A program made the translations under genes and the position numbers. From GCA-2730975 sp937893275 (GTDB lineage: Bacteria > Verrucomicrobiota > Verrucomicrobiia > Opitutales > Seribacteraceae), in contig CAXAHJ010000003.1 of assembly GCA_963968595.1 (NCBI GenBank), forward strand, positions 1-64,000: a stretch of 64,000 nucleotides of DNA. The letters run 5' to 3'. Below are positions 34,916 through 43,502 of this stretch, in pieces (within the stretch, counting starts at the first letter, position 1; each line of letters starts with the position of its first letter). Under the pieces are notes generated by a model. That model did no database searches and had not been told where the DNA came from. It was given only the letters and a program-made list of their open reading frames with translations.

Positions 34916-37597
34916 ATGACGTCGGAAGAAATCCGCCAGTCCTTTTTCGACTTCTTCGCCGGAAAGGCTCATGAAGTCGTCCCTTCGGCGTCTCTCATGC
35001 CGGAATCTCCGAACCTTCTCTTCACCAATGCGGGCATGAATCAATTCGTGCCCTACTTCCTCGGCGACCGACAGGCACCCTACCCGCGTGCCGCCGACAC
35101 ACAAAAATGTATTCGGGCGGGCGGAAAGCACAACGACCTCGAGGACGTTGGTCTGGACACCTACCACCACACCTACTTCGAGATGCTCGGGAACTGGTCC
35201 TTCGGCGACTACTTCAAGGCCGAGGCTATCGAATGGGCCTGGGAACTCCTAACCGAAGTCTGGAAGTTCCCAAAGGAACGCCTATACGCAACCGTCTACA
35301 AACCGGGAGAAGGCGAACCCGCAGATTTCGATCAAGACGCCCACGACCTGTGGACCACCATTTTCGAAAAGGAGGGGCTCGACCCGACTGTTCACGTCAT
35401 CAACGGGGGCAAGAAAGACAATTTCTGGATGATGGGCGAGACGGGTCCCTGCGGACCTTGCAGCGAACTCCACATCGACCTCACCCCCGAGGGGGATACC
35501 GCCGGCCAACTCGTCAACGGCGACTCCAATCTCTGTATCGAGATCTGGAACTTGGTCTTCATTCAGTTCAACGCAGACAAGGAAGGTGGCTTCTCCCCTC
35601 TCGCCGCCAAGCACGTCGACACGGGCATGGGCTTCGAGCGCGTTGCGGCCGCCATACAAAGTACGAACGGATTCAGCGATTTCTCAAAAACCGTATCCAA
35701 TTACGACACCGACGTCTTTCGCCCGCTTTTCGATGAACTAGAAAGACTCTCGGGCAAAACGTATTCCTCCTCTCTGCCCGAAGGTCCGAAACGCTCCGAG
35801 CAAGAAGCAGTGGACATCGCCTTTCGCGTAATCGGCGACCACCTTCGGGCCCTGTCTTTTTCGATTGCCGACGGTATTATGCCAGGCAATTCCGATCGGA
35901 ACTACGTTCTCCGGCGCATCCTCCGGCGGGCCATTCGTTACGGCCGCAACCTCGGGTTCTCCGAACCCTTCTTCCACAAACTGGTCGGTGCGCTGGTGGA
36001 ACAAATGGGCGATGTATTCCCCGAGCTAAAGGACAGGCAGGAGCTGATCGAGAAGACTCTTCGATCGGAAGAAGAATCCTTCAACAAGACCCTTGATCGC
36101 GGCATAGAACTCTTTCGCCGTGAAAGTAATCAGCTCGGCGATAAAAAGGAAATTTCGGGCGAATTCGCCTTCCGTCTGTACGACACCTACGGGTTTCCAC
36201 TTGATCTCACGCAGCTCATGGCTCGTGAAAGAAGCCTCTCGGTGGATGAAGAGGGATTCAACCTAGAGATGGAAAAACAACGCTCACGCGCACGAGAGGC
36301 CCACAAGACTGTCGAAATCAAGGTAAAGGCAGACGGCGACGATGCCCAATCCACCAAGTTCCAAGGCTACGAACCGGAAAACCTCACGGAATTTTCCGCA
36401 AACTGCCAAGGCTTGGTTCGGGATGCGGACAACGCTTACTTAATCTTCGATCAAACCCCTTTTTATGCAGAAATGGGGGGACAAGTAGGAGATTCCGGAA
36501 CCGTCGAAATCGGTGGCGAAACCTTGCCCGTAGGCAAAGTAAGCAAGGATACCGCGGGGAGATTCCTGCATCCAGTGAAGGGCGACTTCCCCGGAGACCC
36601 TAGCGGCCAACCTGCAGTCCTCAACGTCGACCTAAATAGGCGTCTCGCCATCCAGCGACACCACACCGCCACCCATGTTTTGCACTGGGCTCTACGCAAG
36701 GTCCTGGGTGATCATGTTCGTCAGGCGGGATCTCTCGTAGAGCCCAATCGCCTGCGTTTCGACTTTTCCCACTTCGAGGGAGTCACCTCGGCACAAGTCG
36801 AGGAAATCGAAGGACTCGCCAACGAACACCTCCTCGCCAACGACCCCGTCGAAGCCGTTGAAATTCCCTACGCGGAAAAGCCCGACGATGTCGTGGCCTT
36901 CTTCGGCGACAAGTACGGGGATGTCGTTCGAGTGGTGGACCTTGGGGGATGGAGCAAGGAATTGTGCGGCGGCACGCACGTTCAGTCCGCAGGAGAAATC
37001 GGTTTCATCAAGATCACAAGTGAATCGGCGATCGCAGCGGGCACTCGTCGAATCGAAGCCGTTGCCGGTTCGGATGCGTACGCCCTCGCCAACGAACGCT
37101 TTCGCCAACTCGCCTCCATCACCCAAAACCTCGCTTGCAAGCCGGATGAGGTTTCCGAACGCATCGTGGCTCTTCAGGCAAAGAACAAGGACCTCGAAAA
37201 AAAGCTGCGCTCGCATGAGCAGAAGGGACAAGCCAACTTGGCCGACGAGCTGATCGCCAAAGCTGTTGAAAGCGACGGCATTCGCTTCGTCAAGGGCATC
37301 GTTCGCGACGTCGCGGCCAACGATCTCCGCGGTCTTGCCGTGCAGGTTAACAAAGGCACCGCACCCTCCGTCACGCTCCTCGTATCCATTGCAGGCGACA
37401 AGGCCACCATGATCTGTATTTCATCCGACGAAGCCGTCGCCAAAGGCCACAAGGCGGGAGACTTCCTTCGCGAACTTGCGACCCTTTTCGGAGGGAAGGG
37501 CGGTGGCAAGCCCGACTTCGCCATGGGCGGAGCTCCGACCGGAGACGACCCTGAAAAAAACCTCACCGACTTCGCTTTCCCGTCTCTAGGTTCGTGA
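34916..37597 (+). CDS. alaS: Alanyl-tRNA synthetase
   Basis: Class II synthetase that charges tRNA-Ala and edits mischarged Ser and Gly. The 893-residue product is full length: class II core (FFAGKAHEVVPSASLMPESP, FTNAGMNQFVPYFLG, CGPCSELHID), tRNA-recognition region, and the editing domain with its zinc ligands HHTATHVLH and CGGTHV. A C-Ala coiled-coil/DHHA1 region ends the protein (GGKGGGKPDFAMGGA). The start is the ATG at 34916 (MTSEEIRQSFFDFFAGK). The stop overlaps the GTG start of the SNF2 gene by 4 bp (GTGA), so the two are probably co-translated. Confidence 0.97.
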   Translation: MTSEEIRQSFFDFFAGKAHEVVPSASLMPESPNLLFTNAGMNQFVPYFLGDRQAPYPRAADTQKCIRAGGKHNDLEDVGLDTYHHTYFEMLGNWSFGDYFKAEAIEWAWELLTEVWKFPKERLYATVYKPGEGEPADFDQDAHDLWTTIFEKEGLDPTVHVINGGKKDNFWMMGETGPCGPCSELHIDLTPEGDTAGQLVNGDSNLCIEIWNLVFIQFNADKEGGFSPLAAKHVDTGMGFERVAAAIQSTNGFSDFSKTVSNYDTDVFRPLFDELERLSGKTYSSSLPEGPKRSEQEAVDIAFRVIGDHLRALSFSIADGIMPGNSDRNYVLRRILRRAIRYGRNLGFSEPFFHKLVGALVEQMGDVFPELKDRQELIEKTLRSEEESFNKTLDRGIELFRRESNQLGDKKEISGEFAFRLYDTYGFPLDLTQLMARERSLSVDEEGFNLEMEKQRSRAREAHKTVEIKVKADGDDAQSTKFQGYEPENLTEFSANCQGLVRDADNAYLIFDQTPFYAEMGGQVGDSGTVEIGGETLPVGKVSKDTAGRFLHPVKGDFPGDPSGQPAVLNVDLNRRLAIQRHHTATHVLHWALRKVLGDHVRQAGSLVEPNRLRFDFSHFEGVTSAQVEEIEGLANEHLLANDPVEAVEIPYAEKPDDVVAFFGDKYGDVVRVVDLGGWSKELCGGTHVQSAGEIGFIKITSESAIAAGTRRIEAVAGSDAYALANERFRQLASITQNLACKPDEVSERIVALQAKNKDLEKKLRSHEQKGQANLADELIAKAVESDGIRFVKGIVRDVAANDLRGLAVQVNKGTAPSVTLLVSIAGDKATMICISSDEAVAKGHKAGDFLRELATLFGGKGGGKPDFAMGGAPTGDDPEKNLTDFAFPSLGS

Positions 37598-40083
37598 ACC
37601 TCAGGCTAGTCCTGCCCCCCACCCTCGCAGCTTGCGCGGAACGGGACGCCATCCCCTCCAAGCTCGAGCTCGACCCCGGAACGGGCAAACCCGTCACTCC
37701 CGAAAAAGCCGGACCTGCCGGGCTTGCGGGACTACCCGATGCCGAACGAGCCGCCGCCTTTGTCATGGCCCAATGGTGCGGCGGGGAATTGTCCTCTCTT
37801 CTCCACTTGAGCAAAAAGCACTTGGCCGAGCTTCTCAAAATGCTTCGCGGCATTCCCTGCTTCTACTTCGCCCACAAACCGCAGGAGGCAATCCCTTGGG
37901 ACGATGGCGACCTGCTCGGCGTATCCCAATACCTGCCCAAGGAAAAAACAGCCACCGGCGAGAACCAGGGCGTTCCTGCTTCCCCTGCCGAAACTTCGGA
38001 AGAACGTGAAGAAGCCGCCCCCATTCGCGAGGCAGCATGGGCGGATTACGAGGGCCGCCCCATCGAGGTGGAAGGGTCGACTGAGTACCTCATGATCACC
38101 TTGCCGTCCGACGAGCACCCAGCCTACAAATCCACCCTCCGCCTCTTGCGAGAGGAGAACTTCCTACGCGATCGACAAAACCGTCGATGGTGGTGGCTTC
38201 GCGGACGTGAAAAGACTCTCGATTTCCTCGCCGAGCACAAGGAAACCCTCGAACTCGACTTCGACGCCACCTTCACGGACAACTTCCACCAGCACACCAA
38301 AAGCATTCGCGAGGCCACCGTTCAGACAGAGGCCAAGGAGAAGGAAGGCATGGCCGAGGTACAAGTCACCATTCGCGCGGGCGACGCTCCCGAAAACCTG
38401 ATCGAGCAAGCCTTGGCGATGGGCAGCAACCACGTCGAGTCCGACGGCAAGGTTTATTTGCTGGGTAGAAAAATGCTCCAAAAAGCCCATGCCCTCCAGC
38501 GCAGCTTGGCGGGAACGCCCGAGGCTCCGCTCCTCCGCAAGGGTACCTATCACCTACCCACCGAGCAAACCGCCGAAAGCGAAGAAATGCTGGTGGAATT
38601 AGATCCCAAGTTCAAACCGCCCGAGGCATGGAAAACCCGGGCAACGGCTCTCCGCGACCTCGACAAGCTGGAACCACCTCCCCTTTCGCAGGAGCTGGAA
38701 GACGTCCTGCGACCCTATCAAAAAATTGGCGTCGGCTGGATGCTACATCTCTTTCGCCATAAACTAGGGGGTATCCTCGCCGATGAAATGGGCCTTGGGA
38801 AAACCCTCCAGACCCTAGCCGTCCTATCCTGCCTCAAGAAAAGAAAAGTCACCTTCGACGATTCCGTGTCTACCTCGCTCGTGGTTTGCCCAGCATCGCT
38901 CGTCGAGAACTGGCGACGGGAAGCCGAACGCTTTTGCCCCGAACTTTCGGTCTTCGTTCACCATGGTTCCAAAAGGATGAAGGCGGTCGAGGAATTCGCG
39001 AAATGGGATCTCGTCATCACCTCCTACGGAACCCTCGTCCGGGACGAAAACCTCTTCGCCTCGGCTTCGCTTCTTTGCGTGATCGGCGACGAGGCCCAAA
39101 ACCTCAAGAACCGCCGTACTCGCAACGCCAAGTCACTCGCCTCCCTTTCCTCTCGCGGTCGCTTCCTTCTCACCGGCACTCCCGTCGAAAACAGCCTGTA
39201 CGACCTCCTGTCCCTCACCGCCTTCCTCATGCCGGGCGCCCTCCATCCGATTCCCTCTTCTTCACGAGGCGACGAACGCACCTGGCACGAAAAACGGTTT
39301 CTCGCCCAAGCGGCGCCCTACATACTGCGGCGAAGCAAAAAAATCGTTGCACCCGAACTTCCCGACAAAATCGAGCAAGTGGTATACGTCGACATGACGC
39401 CCGAACAGGCCAAGACCTATGCCTCCGCAAAGGCGGGCGCCGAAAAGGAAATCGTAGCCATGGAAGAAGCGGGCGTCCCCGAAGGCCAGCTTCGCATGAA
39501 GACCCTCACACAGCTCCTTCGTCTTCGCCAAACCTGTTGCGATCCCCGTTTGCTCGACGACAAACTGGAACCCGGCGCCTCCGCAAAACTCGCGGCTTTT
39601 CGGGAAATCCTCTACGGGGCCATAGACGCAGGAAACCGTATCCTGCTCTTTTCGCAGTTTACCTCCCTGTTGGCCTTGATCCGAGCGGAATTGGAAGCGG
39701 AATCCATTCAACATTGCTACCTCGATGGTTCGTCCAGAGATCGTATGGCCCAGGTCGACCGCTTCCAAGACGACGAATCCGTACCCATTTTCCTAATATC
39801 CCTGAAGGCGGGTGGCACGGGACTGAACCTGACGGGTGCCGACCTGGTAATCCACTTCGACCCATGGTGGAACCCCGCCGCCGAGGCTCAGGCGACCGAC
39901 CGCGCTCACCGCATAGGCCAAACCAAGACCGTACAAGTCTACAAGCTGATCGTCGCCGATTCGGTGGAAGAAAACGTTCTCCGCCTACAATCAAGCAAAA
40001 GAAAGCTTTTGAGCGAGGTGTTCGAAGCGGGTGAGGCGGCCAACGCTTCCATCTCCATGAAGGACCTCAAAGAGCTGATTTGA
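37594..40083 (+). CDS. SNF2/RapA-like DEAD/DEAH-box helicase
   Basis: An 829-residue superfamily 2 ATPase of the SNF2 type. The first ~370 residues hold no domain I recognise. The helicase core then has motif I (LADEMGLGKTLQTLAVL), Ia (VVCPASLVENWRREAERF), a DEAQ-type motif II (CVIGDEAQNLKNRR), motif III (FLLTGTPVENSLYDLLSL), and the C-terminal motifs IV-VI (LLFSQFTSLLALI, ISLKAGGTGLNLTGADLVIH, QATDRAHRIGQTKTVQVYKL). Proteins of this type translocate on double-stranded DNA and remodel protein-DNA complexes; the target here is unknown. The start is a GTG at 37594 overlapping the alaS stop. No SWIM zinc finger was seen. The N-terminal region could specify the partner. Confidence 0.9.
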   Translation: MNLRLVLPPTLAACAERDAIPSKLELDPGTGKPVTPEKAGPAGLAGLPDAERAAAFVMAQWCGGELSSLLHLSKKHLAELLKMLRGIPCFYFAHKPQEAIPWDDGDLLGVSQYLPKEKTATGENQGVPASPAETSEEREEAAPIREAAWADYEGRPIEVEGSTEYLMITLPSDEHPAYKSTLRLLREENFLRDRQNRRWWWLRGREKTLDFLAEHKETLELDFDATFTDNFHQHTKSIREATVQTEAKEKEGMAEVQVTIRAGDAPENLIEQALAMGSNHVESDGKVYLLGRKMLQKAHALQRSLAGTPEAPLLRKGTYHLPTEQTAESEEMLVELDPKFKPPEAWKTRATALRDLDKLEPPPLSQELEDVLRPYQKIGVGWMLHLFRHKLGGILADEMGLGKTLQTLAVLSCLKKRKVTFDDSVSTSLVVCPASLVENWRREAERFCPELSVFVHHGSKRMKAVEEFAKWDLVITSYGTLVRDENLFASASLLCVIGDEAQNLKNRRTRNAKSLASLSSRGRFLLTGTPVENSLYDLLSLTAFLMPGALHPIPSSSRGDERTWHEKRFLAQAAPYILRRSKKIVAPELPDKIEQVVYVDMTPEQAKTYASAKAGAEKEIVAMEEAGVPEGQLRMKTLTQLLRLRQTCCDPRLLDDKLEPGASAKLAAFREILYGAIDAGNRILLFSQFTSLLALIRAELEAESIQHCYLDGSSRDRMAQVDRFQDDESVPIFLISLKAGGTGLNLTGADLVIHFDPWWNPAAEAQATDRAHRIGQTKTVQVYKLIVADSVEENVLRLQSSKRKLLSEVFEAGEAANASISMKDLKELI

Positions 40084-40162
40084 AACGTTTCCCTTTGCCC
40101 TTGAAAAACGGGGTTGTTTCTGAGAAAATGTGTTTTGTATATCCCATTAACCCGTACGACCA

Positions 40163-41944
40163 ATGAGCACGCAAACCATCAAAGAAGAACAACCGCTACC
40201 CGAAGGCGAGCAAGGGCCCGCCATGAATGGGGCAGACGCCTTGGTGTCGGCCCTCGAGCGTGAGGGCGTGGAGGTCGTGTTCGCCTATCCGGGTGGGGCT
40301 TCGATGGAATTGCACCAGTCGCTGACACGTTCAAAGAGCATCCGAACTATCCTTCCCCGGCAGGAACAAGGCGGCGGATTCATGGCCCACGGGTACGCCA
40401 GAGCCACGGGCAAGGCGGGCGTCTGCATGGCCACTTCCGGCCCCGGCGCAACCAACCTGATGACCTGCATCGCCGACGCGTACATGGACAGCGTTCCCCT
40501 CATTGCCATCACGGGGCAGGTCTACCAGCAGTTCATCGGTAAGAGCGCCTTTCAGGAGACCGATTTCTTCGGCATGACCCTCCCCGTGGTCAAGCACAGT
40601 TACCTCGTTCTCGAGGCGGAAGACCTTCCCCGCATCGTCAAGGAGGCCTTCTATTTGGCCGAAAGCGGCCGCCCCGGTCCCGTCGTCATCGATATACCCA
40701 AGGATGTCCAGCAAGCCGTATTCGAGCCATTCTTTCCCTCGGTAGTCGGGGAAATCCCCGGCTACAAGCTGGATACCCCAAAGGCAACCGACGAAGAGCT
40801 TACAGAAGTCCTGCGACTCATAACCGAGGCCAAAAAACCCGTGCTCTACACCGGCGGTGGCATCATCTCCGGAGACGCCCACGAAGAGCTGAAGGAATTC
40901 GCCGAAATCACCGGTCTTCCCGTCACGCACACCCTAATGGGTCTGGGCGTGTTCGACCCCGCCCACCCTCAGTCACTTTACTGGTACGGCATGCACGGCA
41001 CCGTGGCAGGCAACTGGGCCGTATGCGAAAGCGACCTCCTACTCTGCGCCGGAGCTCGCTTCGACGACCGCATCACGGGCAAGGTCGACAAATATGCCCA
41101 AGAGGCCTATGTCATTCACTTCGACGTAGACAAGGCAGAGCACAACAAGAACGTCCACGCCCACTTCCCCATTCAGACCGACATCAAGTACGCCCTCAAG
41201 CGCCTCTCCGAACTGGCCAAGGAACAAGGCTTCCAAAAGCCCGACCTCACCGAATGGTTCTCCTCTCTCGACAAGTGGAAGGAAGAAAAACCCTTTCATT
41301 ATACGAAAGGCGAGCACGTTACGTCGCAGGAAGCCGTCGAGGCTCTTTACGAGGAATCCAAAGGCGAAGCCATCATCACCACCGGCGTGGGCCAACATCA
41401 GATGTGGGCCGCCCAGTACTACAAATTCAAGGATCCCCGCACCTACATTTCCTCTCTCGGCTTGGGTACCATGGGCTTCGGCTATCCCGCAGCGGTGGGA
41501 GTAAAGGTGGCTCGCCCCGACAAGGAAGTCATCGATATCGACGGCGACGGTTCCTTCCTCATGAACGTTCAGGAACTCGCCACCGCCAAGATCGAGAAGA
41601 TCAACGCCAAGTGCCTCCTCCTAAACAACCAGCACCTCGGAATGGTCGTCCAATGGGAAGATCGCTTCTACGAAAGCGTTCGCGGTCACACCATACTTTG
41701 CGACCCCGAAAACCTAGGTGGCCCCGACAACCTGGACGCCATCTACCCAGACTTCATAACCATGGCCGCCGGATTCGGCGTCAAGGCTCGCCGCATATCC
41801 AAGCGAGAAGATCTGCGCGACGGCATACGCGAAATGCTCGAGGCCGACGAGCCCTACCTCTTGGAAATCATCGTGCCCTACACCGAGCACGTCCTCCCCA
41901 TGATCCCGCAAGGAAAGTCCGCCAAGGAAATCCTTACGGACTAA
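40163..41944 (+). CDS. ilvB: Acetolactate synthase, large (catalytic) subunit
   Basis: Thiamine diphosphate enzyme making acetolactate or acetohydroxybutyrate for valine, leucine and isoleucine. The 593-residue product has the catalytic Glu49 in VFAYPGGASMELHQSLTRSK, the ATSGPGATNLMTCIADAYMD block, the FAD-region stretch around DARFDDRITGK, and the thiamine-binding GDGSFLMNVQELATAKIEKI with LLLNNQHLGMVVQW. An N-terminal extension of about 20 residues (MSTQTIKEEQPLPEGEQGPA) precedes the core. The regulatory subunit gene ilvN is not adjacent, although leuB lies a few kb upstream on the same strand. The gene follows a 79 bp gap with possible promoter-like AT stretches. Confidence 0.93.
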   Translation: MSTQTIKEEQPLPEGEQGPAMNGADALVSALEREGVEVVFAYPGGASMELHQSLTRSKSIRTILPRQEQGGGFMAHGYARATGKAGVCMATSGPGATNLMTCIADAYMDSVPLIAITGQVYQQFIGKSAFQETDFFGMTLPVVKHSYLVLEAEDLPRIVKEAFYLAESGRPGPVVIDIPKDVQQAVFEPFFPSVVGEIPGYKLDTPKATDEELTEVLRLITEAKKPVLYTGGGIISGDAHEELKEFAEITGLPVTHTLMGLGVFDPAHPQSLYWYGMHGTVAGNWAVCESDLLLCAGARFDDRITGKVDKYAQEAYVIHFDVDKAEHNKNVHAHFPIQTDIKYALKRLSELAKEQGFQKPDLTEWFSSLDKWKEEKPFHYTKGEHVTSQEAVEALYEESKGEAIITTGVGQHQMWAAQYYKFKDPRTYISSLGLGTMGFGYPAAVGVKVARPDKEVIDIDGDGSFLMNVQELATAKIEKINAKCLLLNNQHLGMVVQWEDRFYESVRGHTILCDPENLGGPDNLDAIYPDFITMAAGFGVKARRISKREDLRDGIREMLEADEPYLLEIIVPYTEHVLPMIPQGKSAKEILTD

Positions 41945-42469
41945 ATTCCCAGGCGGCGTTTCGCTTATTCGTGGCATAAAGCCGGAAAACGAAAGTTTTC
42001 GGCATCTCGCGGTTACTCGCAAACCTTCGCCGGATTACCCAAGGCCTTGTCCTTGCGAGCTCATTAGGGCGTGGTAATCCAGCGGAATCGTGGTGGGAAA
42101 TGCCCTAACAATGCGATGGGGTGCCCTACGCGTCCGCTGGATTGCCGCGTCGTTACACTTCTCGCAATGACAAGACAGGAAGTGCCCTCCCCTAACTTCC
42201 CCGAATAGACTAAACTGCACCTACTGATGGAAAAACCACCTTTCTCAATCCATTTGTCGTAAGACCTTGCGTGATGACTGAGATTAACAATGATGAAAAG
42301 CACATCATTTGAGCAGTTTTGGCTAATGCACCTTGAAAGCATTAACTTGTTTTAAATAATTTATTAACGACTAATCCGAATCCAAGAATGAAAAATTCCA
42401 TCATTTCCATTCTCCTTACTCCAAAGCTTGAAGATAGTCTAGCTTGCGAATAGAGACTGAGATATTCTT
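41945..42469. other. Intergenic region between ilvB and the C92-like gene
   Basis: This 525 bp gap holds the second copy of the palindromic repeat (42047-42173) in its left half. The right half (about 42200-42460) is A/T-rich with no convincing ORF and probably contains the promoter of the next gene. No terminator with a clean U-run was found after ilvB; the palindrome may serve as a transcript 3' end. Confidence 0.6.
42047..42173. repeat. Palindromic intergenic repeat, copy 2
   Basis: The left arm begins TTGTCCTTGCGAG and contains GGTAATCCAGCGGA; the right arm is its imperfect complement, starting TCCGCTGGATTGCCGCG and ending CTCGCAATGACAA. The outer ends and the CAATCCAG inner motif match copy 1 at 3538-3642. 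The central loop is unrelated between copies. There is no ORF or transposase gene, so this looks like a non-autonomous palindromic element. Confidence 0.72.
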
Positions 42470-43459
42470 GTGAAATTTTTGCTAAAGACATTCGTTATCC
42501 TTTTAGGACTCCTCCTTGCCTACGAGGTAGCGCACTTGACCTTGTTGCAAAATTCCGAGGGATGGGCGGCTCTGGCATGGATGGAAAGCGTGCCCGAGGA
42601 TGGTCCCTCCGCTAATGCCGATCCGGATGACGTCGGCCGGTTCTCGAAAGTCCTGTCCTTCGAAGGCGAACCTTCCACCCCCCTGGCGGATTACCTAACC
42701 CTTGCCTGCCTTGCCCTCACCGTAGTCTCGGCTTGGGTCTTATGGGCAAGGGAAAAGCCGTCGGTCCGTGCGGATCGTTGGCGCGTGGCGTTCGCCGTGG
42801 GATTAATCGCCTTTCTGAGCGTCACTTCGCTCGCCTTGTCAGGCGTCATCGCCGAACCCGAGAAAATCGCCCCCGAGGCATGGAACGAGGTAGTCGACAA
42901 ATTGCATGTCGGCGACGTGATCGCCTACAGGAAGGAAAAATGGAGCGCCAGACGGGAACTGTTCGCCAAGGGCAAGTTAACAGTCATTGGCTATCGCCTG
43001 TTCAAGTACGGACACCTCGCAATCGTCGTGGAAGACCCCGACGCCCCCGGCAGGAAAGCTCTCTTCACCAGCGAGAGCGTAAAGGGCGTCAACGTGGACG
43101 AGGACGCAGACTCCCTCCAAACCCACAACTGGGACGCCTATCGGCTCGACAAGTGGGATCGCATAGATCTTGGCCGCATCCGGGAAGGCATCCTCCGCTG
43201 CAAGGAAAAGTCGGGCAACTTCTTCGGCTACGACTTCACCGGCATGTTCGCCCTCTGGAACGAGGATCTAAAACCCGATCACGCCAAAGACTTCGGCACC
43301 GAGTACATATGCTCCACCTCCGTCGTGACCCTGCTCTACTTCGGTGGCTTCGAGAGCGATGCAACTCCGCGCCAAGAACTCGACCTAATTACTCCCTATC
43401 AAGTCGTTCGGGCGAAGGGACGCTTCGTGAAGCCGCCCAAATTGCCGGGGGAAGAATAG
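42470..43459 (+). CDS. Membrane protein with a permuted papain-like (YiiX/C92-type) domain
   Basis: A 329-residue protein with an N-terminal membrane segment (5-25), two hydrophobic segments around 72-92 and 105-125, then a soluble C-terminal domain. In that domain, LHVGDVIAYR (145-154), YGHLAIVVEDP with His182, LFTSESVKGVNVD and EYICSTSVVTLLYFGG with Cys281 match the layout of the YaeF/YiiX permuted papain-like family (PF05708 type), in which His and Cys are the catalytic pair and the order is circularly permuted relative to NlpC/P60. Possible activity is amidase or thioesterase on a lipid or cell-wall substrate at the outer face of the inner membrane. The start is a GTG at 42470. I am fairly sure of the fold, less of the activity. 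Confidence 0.65.
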   Translation: MKFLLKTFVILLGLLLAYEVAHLTLLQNSEGWAALAWMESVPEDGPSANADPDDVGRFSKVLSFEGEPSTPLADYLTLACLALTVVSAWVLWAREKPSVRADRWRVAFAVGLIAFLSVTSLALSGVIAEPEKIAPEAWNEVVDKLHVGDVIAYRKEKWSARRELFAKGKLTVIGYRLFKYGHLAIVVEDPDAPGRKALFTSESVKGVNVDEDADSLQTHNWDAYRLDKWDRIDLGRIREGILRCKEKSGNFFGYDFTGMFALWNEDLKPDHAKDFGTEYICSTSVVTLLYFGGFESDATPRQELDLITPYQVVRAKGRFVKPPKLPGEE

Positions 43460-43502
43460 AAACTACCCTACCCCGTAGAGGGAAGAGGAGTTAGGTGTTG
43501 CG

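Noticed and set aside
38886..40034. A 382-codon open frame on the plus strand inside the SNF2 gene
   Set aside because: The product is an Arg/Pro/Ser-rich out-of-frame shadow of the helicase core, with no motif of its own.
41023..41979. A 318-codon open frame inside ilvB
   Set aside because: Arg-rich, out-of-frame shadow of the thiamine-binding half of ilvB.
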